This document shows positions 26,328-36,161 of a stretch of DNA of 64,000 nucleotides, piece after piece. How positions within the stretch are numbered: the stretch's first letter is position 1; each line of letters opens with the position of its first letter. Position numbers and translations under genes: made by a program. Source of the stretch: Cupriavidus lacunae. Lineage in GTDB: Bacteria > Pseudomonadota > Gammaproteobacteria > Burkholderiales > Burkholderiaceae. The notes under the pieces were generated by a model. That model made no database searches, was not told the DNA's origin, and was given only the letters and a program-made list of their open reading frames with translations. Location: the NCBI RefSeq assembly GCF_003353055.1, contig NZ_QKWJ01000030.1, positions 18,439 to 82,438 of the forward strand. The letters run 5' to 3'.

Positions 26328-26371
26328 CCACTGAAGAATGTTGATCTCCAATATTCACTGAATTAATATGG
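26328..26371. promoter_or_regulatory. LysR-type operator pair between FAH and LysR genes
   Basis: CCACTGAAGAATG and AATATTCACTGAATTAATA start 22 bp apart in the divergent promoter region, 19 bp before the lysR start. The same pair with the same spacing precedes the bicupin gene. This is the layout of a recognition and an activation site for a LysR-type activator. Confidence 0.68.
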
Positions 26372-26389
26372 AAAACGTTCCGTGACAGG

Positions 26390-27310
26390 ATGCAAGTGAT
26401 GGATCTTCGTAAAGTCGACCTGAATCTCCTGGGAGTGTTCGAGTGCATCTACCGGGTGCGCAATCTCACCCAGGTGGCCCATGAAATCAGCTTGACCCAG
26501 CCCGCGGTCAGCCATGCGCTCGGCAGGCTACGCGCGACCATGAACGATCCATTGTTCATCCGCACTGCATCGGGTCTTGAGCCAACACTGAGAAGCGACG
26601 AACTGATCGGGCCGATCAGGGCGGCGCTGGGGATCATCGAGGAGTGCCTCGCCTCGTCGTCCACGTTCGATCCCCTTAAGACCCGGCGGGAGTTTCGCCT
26701 CTTGCTGTCCGATGTTGGGGAGCTGATCTTCATACCCAAATTGCTTCAGTTCTTCCGAGAGCACGCACCCAACGCCACCATCACGGCACTGCAGGCATCG
26801 CGAACGAACTACGAAGCTATGCTGCGCGCGCGCGAGGCTGACATCACGGTTGGGCATTTGCCCATGCTGGAGAAGTTACTGAGAAACGCCCGCCTGTTCG
26901 AAGATCGCTGGGTAGTGCTAAGGGGAGCACGTTTCTATCCGGGCAATCCTCCCCTCACCGCAGACGACTTCGAACGGTTTCCCCACGTCGTGGTCAACCC
27001 TCCTGGAAGCGGCGCCGAGAAGGTGTTGCAGGCCGAGGTGACGCGAAGGAGCGTCGCACCTTCTGTTGTATTGACGCTGCCGCACTTTTTCGCGTTGCCC
27101 AACGTCATCCTGAACTCGGATCTCATTGCCACCGTTCCGAGTTCGGTGGCATCGAGCATACATAGCGCAGAGGACATTCAGGTTCACGAGCTGCCCTTTC
27201 CCTCACCCAAACTCGACGTGCGAATCTTCTGGCACTCACGCCAGGACGGCGACGCAGGTCATCAGTGGCTCAGAGACGTATTTGGTAAATTGTTCGGGCG
27301 GGCTCGGTAA
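26390..27310 (+). CDS. LysR-family regulator, NahR/NodD type
   Basis: 306 residues. The N-terminal helix-turn-helix (about 6-65) reads DLRKVDLNLLGVFECIY, ISLTQPAVSHALGRLR and DPLFIRTASGLEPT, typical of the NahR/LinR/NodD subgroup that responds to aromatic acids. The effector domain follows. Two starts are possible nine bases apart; the second (MDLRKVD) matches the family start and both can use the AGG upstream. It is divergent from the catabolic unit and adjacent to the operator pair, so it is the likely activator of the block. Confidence 0.9.
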   Translation: MQVMDLRKVDLNLLGVFECIYRVRNLTQVAHEISLTQPAVSHALGRLRATMNDPLFIRTASGLEPTLRSDELIGPIRAALGIIEECLASSSTFDPLKTRREFRLLLSDVGELIFIPKLLQFFREHAPNATITALQASRTNYEAMLRAREADITVGHLPMLEKLLRNARLFEDRWVVLRGARFYPGNPPLTADDFERFPHVVVNPPGSGAEKVLQAEVTRRSVAPSVVLTLPHFFALPNVILNSDLIATVPSSVASSIHSAEDIQVHELPFPSPKLDVRIFWHSRQDGDAGHQWLRDVFGKLFGRAR

Positions 27311-27459
27311 CGTGGCCGCATGAGCCGTTGAACAGATCGGCCCATAGCGCCCGGTTTCGTGCATCCCGGGCAAAGGCAACGGCCGCACTAGCCGGTCCTG
27401 ACGGAGCTCTGGCGGGCACCACGCTCGCGGCCGCCTGACCTGTGCCCTTCCCGGGGCGC

Positions 27460-28131
27460 TCAACGCGCTCGACGACGGGGGGGTACCTTTTCAACGGCCA
27501 TCGCCTGCAAATACGCAACGCACATCGTAGCAAGCTGAGTGCGGAGCACCCGCAACAGGGGCGGCGGTGCGCCCCGCTCGAATACCGCACGCGTCATGCC
27601 AGCCATCGCAGCGCCCAAGGCGAACGTGATGGAAGGCAGGTCATCGAACTCGGCATCCACCGCACTGGCTAACAGCTTGGCCATGGCGTCTTGCAAGCGC
27701 TGTGTGACGCCGCCCACCAGGTCGGCGGTGTCCAACTCGCCTGCGATCAGGTAGAGGGCGTGCGACAAGTCCGCGTGGGCTGTCTTGGCATCGACGTAGG
27801 CGGTGACCAGGCCGCTTGCCATCGTGGCGGCCGGGGTCTCCCGGTACTTCAGACATGCGGCCTCCACCGCACTGGCCACGGCTTCGAGGTGCTTGCTCAG
27901 AACGGCATAGAGCAAGGCCTGCTTGTGGGGGAAATACTGATACATCGTGCCCACTGATACACCTGCTCGCTCGGCCACCCGCGTGGTGGTCAGCCGGCTG
28001 GCGCCTTCAGACAGCAAAACCTGAATGGTCGCTTCAAAAATAGCCTGGACGGTGGCTTCCGATCGGGCTTGCCTCGGCGTCTTTCTTGGCTTCAGGCCCT
28101 CTGGGTGCAGTGCTTCCATATGCGAATGCAA
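27460..28131 (-). CDS. TetR-family regulator
   Basis: 223 residues. TetR helix-turn-helix at about 25-70: ARSEATVQAIFEATIQVLL, LTTTRVAERAGVSVGTMYQY, FPHKQALLYAVL. The C-terminal ligand domain is helical. The C-terminus is Arg-rich. It is divergent from the SDR gene with a 74-bp intergenic region and probably represses it. The gap to the convergent lysR gene (about 150 bp) shows nothing recognisable. Confidence 0.88.
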   Translation of the reverse strand: MHSHMEALHPEGLKPRKTPRQARSEATVQAIFEATIQVLLSEGASRLTTTRVAERAGVSVGTMYQYFPHKQALLYAVLSKHLEAVASAVEAACLKYRETPAATMASGLVTAYVDAKTAHADLSHALYLIAGELDTADLVGGVTQRLQDAMAKLLASAVDAEFDDLPSITFALGAAMAGMTRAVFERGAPPPLLRVLRTQLATMCVAYLQAMAVEKVPPRRRAR

Positions 28132-28205
28132 AAGCTGAAGGAATATTCATAAACTCTAGTGCATCCGCAGAGCAGTTTCTACTTAAACAAACCAGGGAAT
28201 TCATC

Positions 28206-28940
28206 ATGCAAGCATCAGCCGACCGCATTGCGCTGGTCACCGGCGCCAATAAGGGCATCGGTTTCGAAATCGCTCGCCAGTTGGGCAAGTCGGGGGCCAG
28301 CATCCTGCTGGGGGCGCGCGACACGGCCCGTGGCGAAGCAGCCGCTGCCAGCCTCAAGTCGGAGGGCATCGACGCGCATTTCGTCCAAATCGATCTCGCC
28401 GAGCCGTCCACCATCGAGGCTGCCGCTGCGGCTATCGGAGCCAGGTACGGCCGGCTCGACGTACTGGTCAACAATGCCGGCATCGCCGACCAAGCCGACG
28501 GCTGGCCCAGCAAGACGAGCATCAGCGCCGTGCGCCACATCTTCGACACCAATTTTTTCGGCGCGCTGGCTGTTACTCAGGCGATGTTGCCGCTGCTGCG
28601 CAAATCAACTGCCTCACGGATTGTCAATGTGTCGAGCGGGCTTGGCTCGCTCACACACAACAGTGATCCGACGTGGGAGTTCGCACAGGTCAAGCTACTC
28701 GGCTACAACGCCTCGAAGGCTGCGCTCAACATGCTAACGGTGCAGCTCGCCGCCGAGCTGAGGGATATGGGAATCAAGGTGAACTCCGCCGATCCGGGCT
28801 TTACGGCTACTGACCTGAACGGCCACAGTGGCCACCAGACTGTTGCTCAGGGAGCGGCAGCAGCAATCCAGCTTGCCCTACTCGCCGATGACGGCCCGTC
28901 TGGTGGCTTCTTCAGCGCAAGTCAATCTGAACCCTGGTGA
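28206..28940 (+). CDS. Short-chain dehydrogenase/reductase
   Basis: A 244-residue classical SDR: cofactor motif TGANKGIGFEIARQLG, LVNNAGIAD, catalytic Ser in IVNVSSGLGSLTH and the YNASK active-site pair, then NSADPGFTATDLNG. It resembles the carbonyl reductase-like SDRs often controlled by a divergent TetR gene. Cofactor preference is probably NADPH (GARD after beta-2). The start ATG follows AGGGA. It may be unrelated to the aromatic route. Confidence 0.88.
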   Translation: MQASADRIALVTGANKGIGFEIARQLGKSGASILLGARDTARGEAAAASLKSEGIDAHFVQIDLAEPSTIEAAAAAIGARYGRLDVLVNNAGIADQADGWPSKTSISAVRHIFDTNFFGALAVTQAMLPLLRKSTASRIVNVSSGLGSLTHNSDPTWEFAQVKLLGYNASKAALNMLTVQLAAELRDMGIKVNSADPGFTATDLNGHSGHQTVAQGAAAAIQLALLADDGPSGGFFSASQSEPW

Positions 28941-29060
28941 GTCGTTCCGACTATTGTCCCGTTCACGCGCCCTGTTCTGGCAAAGGCCGGCGACGCATTC
29001 GAGGCAGATCATGATTAGCTGGGCGTTCTGAATTTCCGACTTGTTTAAGGAACTAAGGCC

Positions 29061-29867
29061 ATGGACATTCCACGTAACACGTTTAAAGCCGCGATCAAGG
29101 AGGGCCGTGTTCAGATTGGTCTGTGGGTCGGTTTGGCGGACCCGTACGCGGCCGAGGCGTTGGCCGCGACAGGCTATGACTGGCTGCTGATTGATGGCGA
29201 GCACGCTCCGAATGACGTTCGGCGGATCCTCGCCCAATTGCAGGCGGTGGCACCATACCCGGTACATCCGGTAGTTCGTCCCGTCATTGGCGACGTCCCG
29301 CTGATTAAGCAGATACTTGACGTTGGAGCCCAAACGCTGCTTGTGCCTGTGGTAGAGACCGCCGAGCACGCCGCCGAGATGGTAGCGGCAACCCGGTATC
29401 CGCCCCGCGGTATCCGTGGTGTGGGAAGCGCGCTGGCTAGGTCGTCGCGATGGAACCAAGTCGACAACTACCTTCACAAAGCCGACGCGGAGATGTGTGT
29501 ATTGGTGCAAGTCGAGACAACGAAGGGCTTGTCGAATCTCGATGCCATTGCGGCGACAGAAGGTGTCGACGGTGTGTTCTTCGGTCCAGCCGACCTTTCT
29601 GCGTCAATGGGGCACCTTGGCAATCCCGCCCATCCGGATGTGCAGCGCGCCATCCTCGACGGTATCGAAACGGTACGCCGCACCGGCAAGGCGCCGGGCA
29701 TTCTCACGGCGGACAACGCCCTGGCGCTGCGCTACATCGAGGCCGGCGCTTTGTTCGTTGCAGTGGGCGTCGACACCACGCTATTGGTAAGAGCCGCAAA
29801 ATACCTTGCTGCAACGTTCAAGGGGAATGCGGGTGCCGGTGCGGGTGCCAAGGGATCCGTCTATTAA
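29061..29867 (+). CDS. hpaI: HpcH/HpaI aldolase family protein (4-hydroxy-2-oxoheptanedioate aldolase type)
   Basis: 268 residues, close to HpaI. Signatures: GLWVGLADPYAAEALAATGY, DWLLIDGEHAPND, LVPVVETAEHAAEMVAATRY, PPRGIRGVGSALARSSRW, VLVQVETTKG and VFFGPADLSASMG. The metal-binding Glu and Asp are in VQVETT and GPADLSAS. HpaI cleaves 4-hydroxy-2-oxo-heptanedioate to pyruvate and succinic semialdehyde, the step after HpaH. It lies on the opposite strand from hpaH and is near the right repeat. The 275 bp between it and rtcB hold nothing recognised. Confidence 0.88.
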   Translation: MDIPRNTFKAAIKEGRVQIGLWVGLADPYAAEALAATGYDWLLIDGEHAPNDVRRILAQLQAVAPYPVHPVVRPVIGDVPLIKQILDVGAQTLLVPVVETAEHAAEMVAATRYPPRGIRGVGSALARSSRWNQVDNYLHKADAEMCVLVQVETTKGLSNLDAIAATEGVDGVFFGPADLSASMGHLGNPAHPDVQRAILDGIETVRRTGKAPGILTADNALALRYIEAGALFVAVGVDTTLLVRAAKYLAATFKGNAGAGAGAKGSVY

Positions 29868-30141
29868 AATCCTGGCGGTAAGAAGTGATCGTAAGGAACG
29901 AACCCAGCCTTCTCAAGCGCGCGCACGCAAACGCCGATGTCATGGCAGGGCCTCTCCCACCTTGCCCTGGCGCCACTAGTGCGCGAAGCGATGAACGGCA
30001 TATGTGCCGCTTGTGCCGCCGACGCGACGCAGACGTAACAGGTATCCCCACCGGTTTATCCAGTTGACCGGCAGGAGGGCCCTTCGTCGGGCAACGCAAG
30101 CCAGCCAGGAACGGCGTCTACCCAACGCACTTCGCGAGCCA

Positions 30142-31372
<1,231 letters not shown>

Positions 31373-31685
31373 GGCCGCCCCTGGCAATGTCGTCGCGGAT
31401 TGCAGGTTAGACGGCCCACGCCCACGCGGGATTCCCGGTCGCCCAACCAAGGGCCACTAACAAAACTCCGCAACAAATCGTGAGCAGCGCGACATGGATG
31501 CCGAGGCGACGTTCGGAGCGCCTGGTCGAGCCGGACTACATGTCAGGTTGGCAAGATGCCATTGCGCCTGGCAGGCCTGGTGAAAGACTTGGTGTACGGG
31601 TTCAGTATCGCGGCCACAAGAGTATTGCAGTCAGCTCGCCCGTTGCGCTTGCCGCCGGCCTGTGGCGCCCAAAGATGAGGAACGC

Positions 31686-32012
31686 CTACTCTGCTGCAAT
31701 CAGGAACCGCTTCGGATTCTTCCCCAGCCACGCCGGCGTGCGGCCTCGTCCGGACCAGGTTTTTCCGGTCTTGGGATCCAGATACTTCGGCGGCAGCGGT
31801 TCCTTTTCCGCGGAAGCGGAAGCGGAGGCAGAAACGGCACCGGCGGGGCGGCCCCGGCGGCGGCGCGGCGCGACGTCTTCCTGCGTCAGACCATACTGAG
31901 TCATCAGGCCTCGAATCTGCTCGATCACGCTCGCGACCTCGGTCGCGCGCGCCGCTTCGATCTGTGCTTCCAAGGCTTGCTTCTGCGCAATTAGTTCTTT
32001 ATATGTCGCCAT
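31686..32012 (-). CDS. H-NS family nucleoid protein
   Basis: 108 residues. The N-terminal oligomerisation coiled coil (YKELIAQKQALEAQIEAARA) is followed by a charged, SASASA-containing linker and the C-terminal DNA-binding domain YLDPKTGKTWSGRGRTPAWL with the AT-hook-like GRGRTP loop. The ATG giving MATYKEL has GGAG upstream. H-NS relatives silence AT-rich and horizontally acquired DNA. The gene is 1.5 kb from the putative island boundary, and a histone H1-like gene follows nearby. Confidence 0.92.
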   Translation of the reverse strand: MATYKELIAQKQALEAQIEAARATEVASVIEQIRGLMTQYGLTQEDVAPRRRRGRPAGAVSASASASAEKEPLPPKYLDPKTGKTWSGRGRTPAWLGKNPKRFLIAAE

Positions 32013-32251
32013 CTTTGGCTCCAATTTTTCAGTCACTTTTTACTTATACGCATTCCGAAGTCCGTCTGCAAGGTATTCATTCTCTACCCTCAGAGGGAAC
32101 CTGGTAATCCATTCAGATCCAATGCGTATTAGCACATGGCCTGGCCTTGGGCGGTAAATGGGGCGCTATGAAGATAATGCCCTTGCCGGGCGTGGCCGAC
32201 ATCCGCCCCTAGGCAGTGGCTCGCAGAAACGGGTACGCCCGACCGGTTGAA

Positions 32252-32330
32252 TGGTGGGCCTCCCGTGAGTCGGACTCGGCACCAACGCATTATGCGTCTG
32301 CTGCTCTGACCAAGCATGAGCCAGCGGCCC
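32252..32330 (-). tRNA. Degenerate tRNA-Met(CAT)-like relic
   Basis: Read on the minus strand, 79 nt fold as a cloverleaf: acceptor GGGCCGC/GAGGCCC (one mismatch), D-stem GCTC/GAGC with GG in the loop, an anticodon loop CGCATAA with CAT in place, a five-base variable loop, T-stem CCGAG/CACGG with loop TCCGACT, and an encoded A-CCA end. The anticodon stem has two mismatches and position 33 is G and not U, so it is probably inactive. It lies in the 457-bp gap between the H-NS-like and H1-like genes, where no protein gene is convincing. Confidence 0.4.
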
Positions 32331-32469
32331 GATACTGCAGGGGGAAAGCCATCAGCGCCAAACCTCTGAGGCCTTGGCCTTCCCGGTCTATCCGTTTTGG
32401 GCACCAGCGGTGCACCGTTGCCATCGATCGGCCGGTTGGCAAAGTCTGCCAAGCCAGCCGAGGCAAGGA

Positions 32470-32949
32470 TCAAGCCGACGCTTCAACTGCCGCGACAGTC
32501 CGCGCGGCCTTCTTCGCCGGAGCACGCTTCTTCGGCACGGATTTCACTGCGGCAGTCTTCGGGGCAGTTTTCGCCGCGCCCTTGCTACCCGTTGCCGCTG
32601 TCTTCGGGGCCGCCTTCTTCGGCGCCGCCTTCGTGGCAGCAGCCTTGTTGCCCGTTGCCTTACGGGCGCCCGCAGCCTTGGCCTTCTTCGCCGCGAGCTT
32701 GTCCTTCGCGGCTTGCTTTTCAAAGCGGAGCGCGGACTTTGCCGCTTCCACTGCCTGCGCAACTTCGCGCTTTGCCGCTTCGATGGCCTTCTTGGTGTCG
32801 GCGCGCAGCTTCAGCAAGCCCTTCTTCGCTGCCTGAGCCTCACGTGCGAGCACGCTCGCCTTTTTCGTTGGCACGGCCACCTTCTTTGCGGCAGGCTTCC
32901 TCTTGGCAACTGCGCTGACCTGAGTCGTGGATTTATTTGCTGCGACCAT
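32470..32949 (-). CDS. Histone H1-like Lys/Ala/Pro-rich DNA-binding protein
   Basis: 159 residues, almost entirely Lys, Ala, Pro, Thr and Val. A central more helical segment (AKREVAQAVEAAKSALRF) separates an N-terminal KKxAVPTKK region from a C-terminal tail of AAPKKAAPKT-type repeats. This is the composition of bacterial H1-like proteins (HctB/AlgP/BpH1 group), which bind DNA non-specifically. Low complexity makes exact family assignment unsafe. The Shine-Dalgarno is weak (GGGT). Confidence 0.78.
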   Translation of the reverse strand: MVAANKSTTQVSAVAKRKPAAKKVAVPTKKASVLAREAQAAKKGLLKLRADTKKAIEAAKREVAQAVEAAKSALRFEKQAAKDKLAAKKAKAAGARKATGNKAAATKAAPKKAAPKTAATGSKGAAKTAPKTAAVKSVPKKRAPAKKAARTVAAVEASA

Positions 32950-33199
32950 ATCAATTACCCGTTAGTTGTGAAGCGCGGAGTATAACCGCACCAGCGCTCT
33001 ACCCAATAGAGGTCAGTCTCTCCCTTGTCTTCGGGCTCTCACCGCTTCACTGCTTGAAGACAGCCACGATCTGCCCGGAAATCTCTCCGTTGCCGCTGAA
33101 TTCCAGTGCCTTCCAGCATTCGTTATTGACTGCTTTCGCGCCATGCCATCGCTAACACCGATCAGGCGCCGTACGATGACATGGGTTTTTTATCCGCTC

Positions 33200-34165
33200 T
33201 TATCCCAGCAGGAAGCTGGCAAAGGCGCCGAGGTCGACATTGCCGCCCGAGATAATGACCCCCACGCGCTTGCCCTTCACATCCAGCTTGCCGTGCAGCA
33301 CTGCGGCGGCGGCCAGGCAGCCGGTGGGCTCGGCCACGATCTTCATGCGCCCGGCGAAGAATTTCATGGTGTCGACCAGTTCGGCATCCGACACGGTGAC
33401 GATGTCCGTGACCAGCTCGCGGATTACAGCGAAGGTGTGGTTGCCCAGGAACGGCGTCTGCGCGCCGTCGGCAATGGTGCGCGGGGTGTCGATGCGCACG
33501 ATCTCGCCGCTGCGCAGGCTGCGCTGGCCGTCGTTGCCGGCCTCGGGTTCGACGCCGTACACGGCGCATCCGGGCGACATCGCCTGCGCGGCAACCGCGC
33601 AGCCCGACAGCAACCCGCCGCCGCCCAGGCATACCACCAGCATGTCCAGCGGACCGGTTTCCTCGAACAGTTCCTTGGCCGCCGTGCCCTGCCCCGCCAT
33701 CACATGCGGGTGGTCGTAGGGCGGGATCAGCGTCATGCCGCGCTCGGCAGCGATGCGCCGGCCCAGCGCCTCGCGATCTTCCTGGTAGCGGTCGTACAGC
33801 ACCACTTCGGCGCCGTAGCCGCGCGTGGCCTCGATCTTGATCGCGGGAGCGTCCTGCGGCATCACGATCACCGCCGGCACGCCCAGCAAGCGGGCCGACA
33901 GCGCGATCGCCTGCGCATGATTGCCGGAGGAGAACGCCAGCACGCCGCCCGCCTTCTGCTGCGGCGTGAACTGGGCGATGGCGTTGTAAGCGCCGCGGAA
34001 CTTGAAGGCGCCGATGCGCTGGAAGTTCTCGCACTTGAAGAACAGCTGCGCACCGGTGGCCGCGTCGGCGGTGGAAGAAGTCAGCACCGGGGTGCGGTGG
34101 GCCGCCGCGCGGATGCGTTCGTGGGCGGCGGCGACGTCGTCGAAGGAGATAGGCAGGGAGGTCAT
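33200..34165 (-). CDS. PLP-dependent threonine/serine dehydratase
   Basis: 321 residues of the fold-II PLP family. The Schiff-base Lys is in FQRIGAFKFRGAYNA, the PLP phosphate loop in CLGGGGLLSG and the C-terminal SGGNVDLG. There is no ACT domain, so it is the short catabolic type: threonine dehydratase, threo-3-hydroxyaspartate ammonia-lyase or serine racemase-like. It would form 2-oxobutyrate or pyruvate plus ammonia. I chose the ATG giving MTSLPIS; upstream there is no clear Shine-Dalgarno. It stands alone between the H1-like gene and a chemoreceptor. Confidence 0.87.
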   Translation of the reverse strand: MTSLPISFDDVAAAHERIRAAAHRTPVLTSSTADAATGAQLFFKCENFQRIGAFKFRGAYNAIAQFTPQQKAGGVLAFSSGNHAQAIALSARLLGVPAVIVMPQDAPAIKIEATRGYGAEVVLYDRYQEDREALGRRIAAERGMTLIPPYDHPHVMAGQGTAAKELFEETGPLDMLVVCLGGGGLLSGCAVAAQAMSPGCAVYGVEPEAGNDGQRSLRSGEIVRIDTPRTIADGAQTPFLGNHTFAVIRELVTDIVTVSDAELVDTMKFFAGRMKIVAEPTGCLAAAAVLHGKLDVKGKRVGVIISGGNVDLGAFASFLLG

Positions 34166-34250
34166 GGCGATGGCGATGGCAAGGAGGGCTGGGACAGGCC
34201 AGTTTACCCGCCCCGCGGCCACCTTGCAGCCACGCCGCCCTGGCGTGGCC

Positions 34251-35885
34251 CTATGCCGCGGCCAGCCTTTGAGCCGTGCGCCGCTGCGTGCCCGGCGTGC
34301 CGGTCCCCAGGTGCGAGCCGCCGCCCTCGCCCGGCAGGCGGAAGAACGCCACCACCTCGCTGAGTTCACGCCCCTGCTCTTCCAGCGCGCGCGACGCGTC
34401 GGCCGCCTCGCTCACCAGCGATGCGTTCTGCTGCGTCACCTGGTCGATCTGCACGATGGCCTGGTTGACCTGCTCGATGCCGCGGGTCTGCTCGGCCGAC
34501 GCCGTGGCAATCTCTTCCACGATGCCGGTCACGCGCGCCACGGCCTGGGTCACCTCGGCCATGGTCTGGCCGGCCTCAGTAGCCAGCGACGAGCCGTCGT
34601 GCACCTGGCGCCCCGAGGCCTCGATCAGCTCCTTGATCTCCTTGGCCGCGCTCGACGAGCGCTGGGCCAGACCGCGCACCTCGCTGGCCACCACGGCAAA
34701 GCCGCGGCCCTGCTCACCGGCGCGCGCGGCTTCCACCGCCGCATTCAGCGCCAGGATGTTGGTCTGGAAGGCAATACCCTCGATGATGCCGGTGATCTCC
34801 GCGATCTTGGTCGAACTGGCGCTGATGTCCTGCATCGTGTCGACCACGCGCTGCACCGTGGTGCTGCCGCGCTGCGCCACATCCGCCGCGTTGCGCGCGA
34901 GTTCGCTGGCCTGGCGGGCATTCTCGGTGTTCTGGCGCACGGTCTCGGTCAGTTCCTCCATGCTGGCCGCGGTTTCCTCCAGCGAAGCCGCCTGCTCCTC
35001 GGTGCGGCTGCTCAGGTCGGCATTGCCGCGCGCGATCTCGCTGGTGCTTACGGCAATATTGCCGCTGCTTGCGCGCACATGGGTGACCGTGGCGGTGAGG
35101 CGCTCGTTCATGTCGCGCAGCGCCGCCAGCAGGCGGCCGGTCTCGTCATGGCGGTCGACCTCGATGCGCGCGCCCAGGTCGCCGCTGGCCACGGTGTCGG
35201 CCACCTCAACGGCGCGTTGGATCGGCCGCGTGATGGCACGCGTGATCAGGATGCCGCCGGCAACGGCCAAACCCGCGGACACCAGCGAAACCAGGATCAG
35301 CAGGTTGCGCTGGCGCTCATAGTCCGCCTCGAGCTGGCGCTCCATCTCCTTCTGGCGCGCCGCGGTGAACTCGGCGTAGGCGTTGGTCGCCTTGATCAGT
35401 GCCGCCAGCAGCGGACGGCATTGCTTGTCGATACGGGAAACCGCTTCGTCGATCTTGCGCTCCGCGGCCAGGCCGACGATGGCCGTGGCGACCGGGCCGT
35501 ACTGGGCCTCGACCTTCGCCACTTCGTCGACCAGCCTGCGCGCCTCGTCGCCGACGCCGGGCTGGCGCACCATCTCATTGAGCCGCGCCAGCCGCGCCTG
35601 CACGTCCTCGTGCGCGCGCAACGCCTCGGCTTTCTCACGCTCCAGCTCGGCCGCATCGGTCACCAGCACCATGTTGCGCGCCGCAACGGCACGACGGTCC
35701 ACCGCCCTGCGCACTTTCGCGGCCATGTCTGCGCGGGCGTTCAGCCCGTTCAGATAGTCGTTGAATCCGGCGGTCGCATCCCCGAGCGCATGCAGCGAAT
35801 ACGCGGCCACCACCAGCACCATGCCCGCCAGCGTGCCAAACCCGGCCAGCAGCCGCGTGCGGATAGACAGACTCCTGAAATTCAT
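34251..35885 (-). CDS. Methyl-accepting chemotaxis protein
   Basis: 544 residues. TM1 about 10-32, a periplasmic four-helix-bundle sensor (about 33-190), TM2 about 192-214 (NLLILVSLVSAGLAVAGGIL), HAMP to about 268, then the signalling coiled coil with the conserved tip GIAFQTNILALNAAVEAARA. It sends ligand signals to CheA/CheW. No C-terminal NWETF-type pentapeptide is present. The start has GGGAGTG upstream. The 276 bp before it show no recognisable promoter of the flagellar sigma type. Ligand unknown. Confidence 0.94.
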   Translation of the reverse strand: MNFRSLSIRTRLLAGFGTLAGMVLVVAAYSLHALGDATAGFNDYLNGLNARADMAAKVRRAVDRRAVAARNMVLVTDAAELEREKAEALRAHEDVQARLARLNEMVRQPGVGDEARRLVDEVAKVEAQYGPVATAIVGLAAERKIDEAVSRIDKQCRPLLAALIKATNAYAEFTAARQKEMERQLEADYERQRNLLILVSLVSAGLAVAGGILITRAITRPIQRAVEVADTVASGDLGARIEVDRHDETGRLLAALRDMNERLTATVTHVRASSGNIAVSTSEIARGNADLSSRTEEQAASLEETAASMEELTETVRQNTENARQASELARNAADVAQRGSTTVQRVVDTMQDISASSTKIAEITGIIEGIAFQTNILALNAAVEAARAGEQGRGFAVVASEVRGLAQRSSSAAKEIKELIEASGRQVHDGSSLATEAGQTMAEVTQAVARVTGIVEEIATASAEQTRGIEQVNQAIVQIDQVTQQNASLVSEAADASRALEEQGRELSEVVAFFRLPGEGGGSHLGTGTPGTQRRTAQRLAAA

Positions 35886-36161
35886 GATCACTCCCCTTGC
35901 CGTCCCAGAAGACGTATGCGCTTCGTTTGTTATGGATCCAACCCTGGCATGCCCGACAACTGCATGACACTGCGCGCCCGTTCCCGCTGTTCGGCCCGGC
36001 GTTCGCGATCGGCAGGGATACATTGCCCCGGCAACTGTCTTCGCATCCGTGCTCTTTGTTGCGCTGGCTAACGGTCTGGGTAAGGGGAGCTGATCCCTAC
36101 GGAAGTGGGGGAAAGGGTAAACAGAAAGGGTGTGACCTATGGACTGAGGGACTGAGCCGGT

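Noticed and set aside
32129..32473. A 114-codon minus-strand frame between the H-NS-like and H1-like genes
   Set aside because: No recognisable domain, and it passes through the tRNA-like fold; it is judged non-coding.
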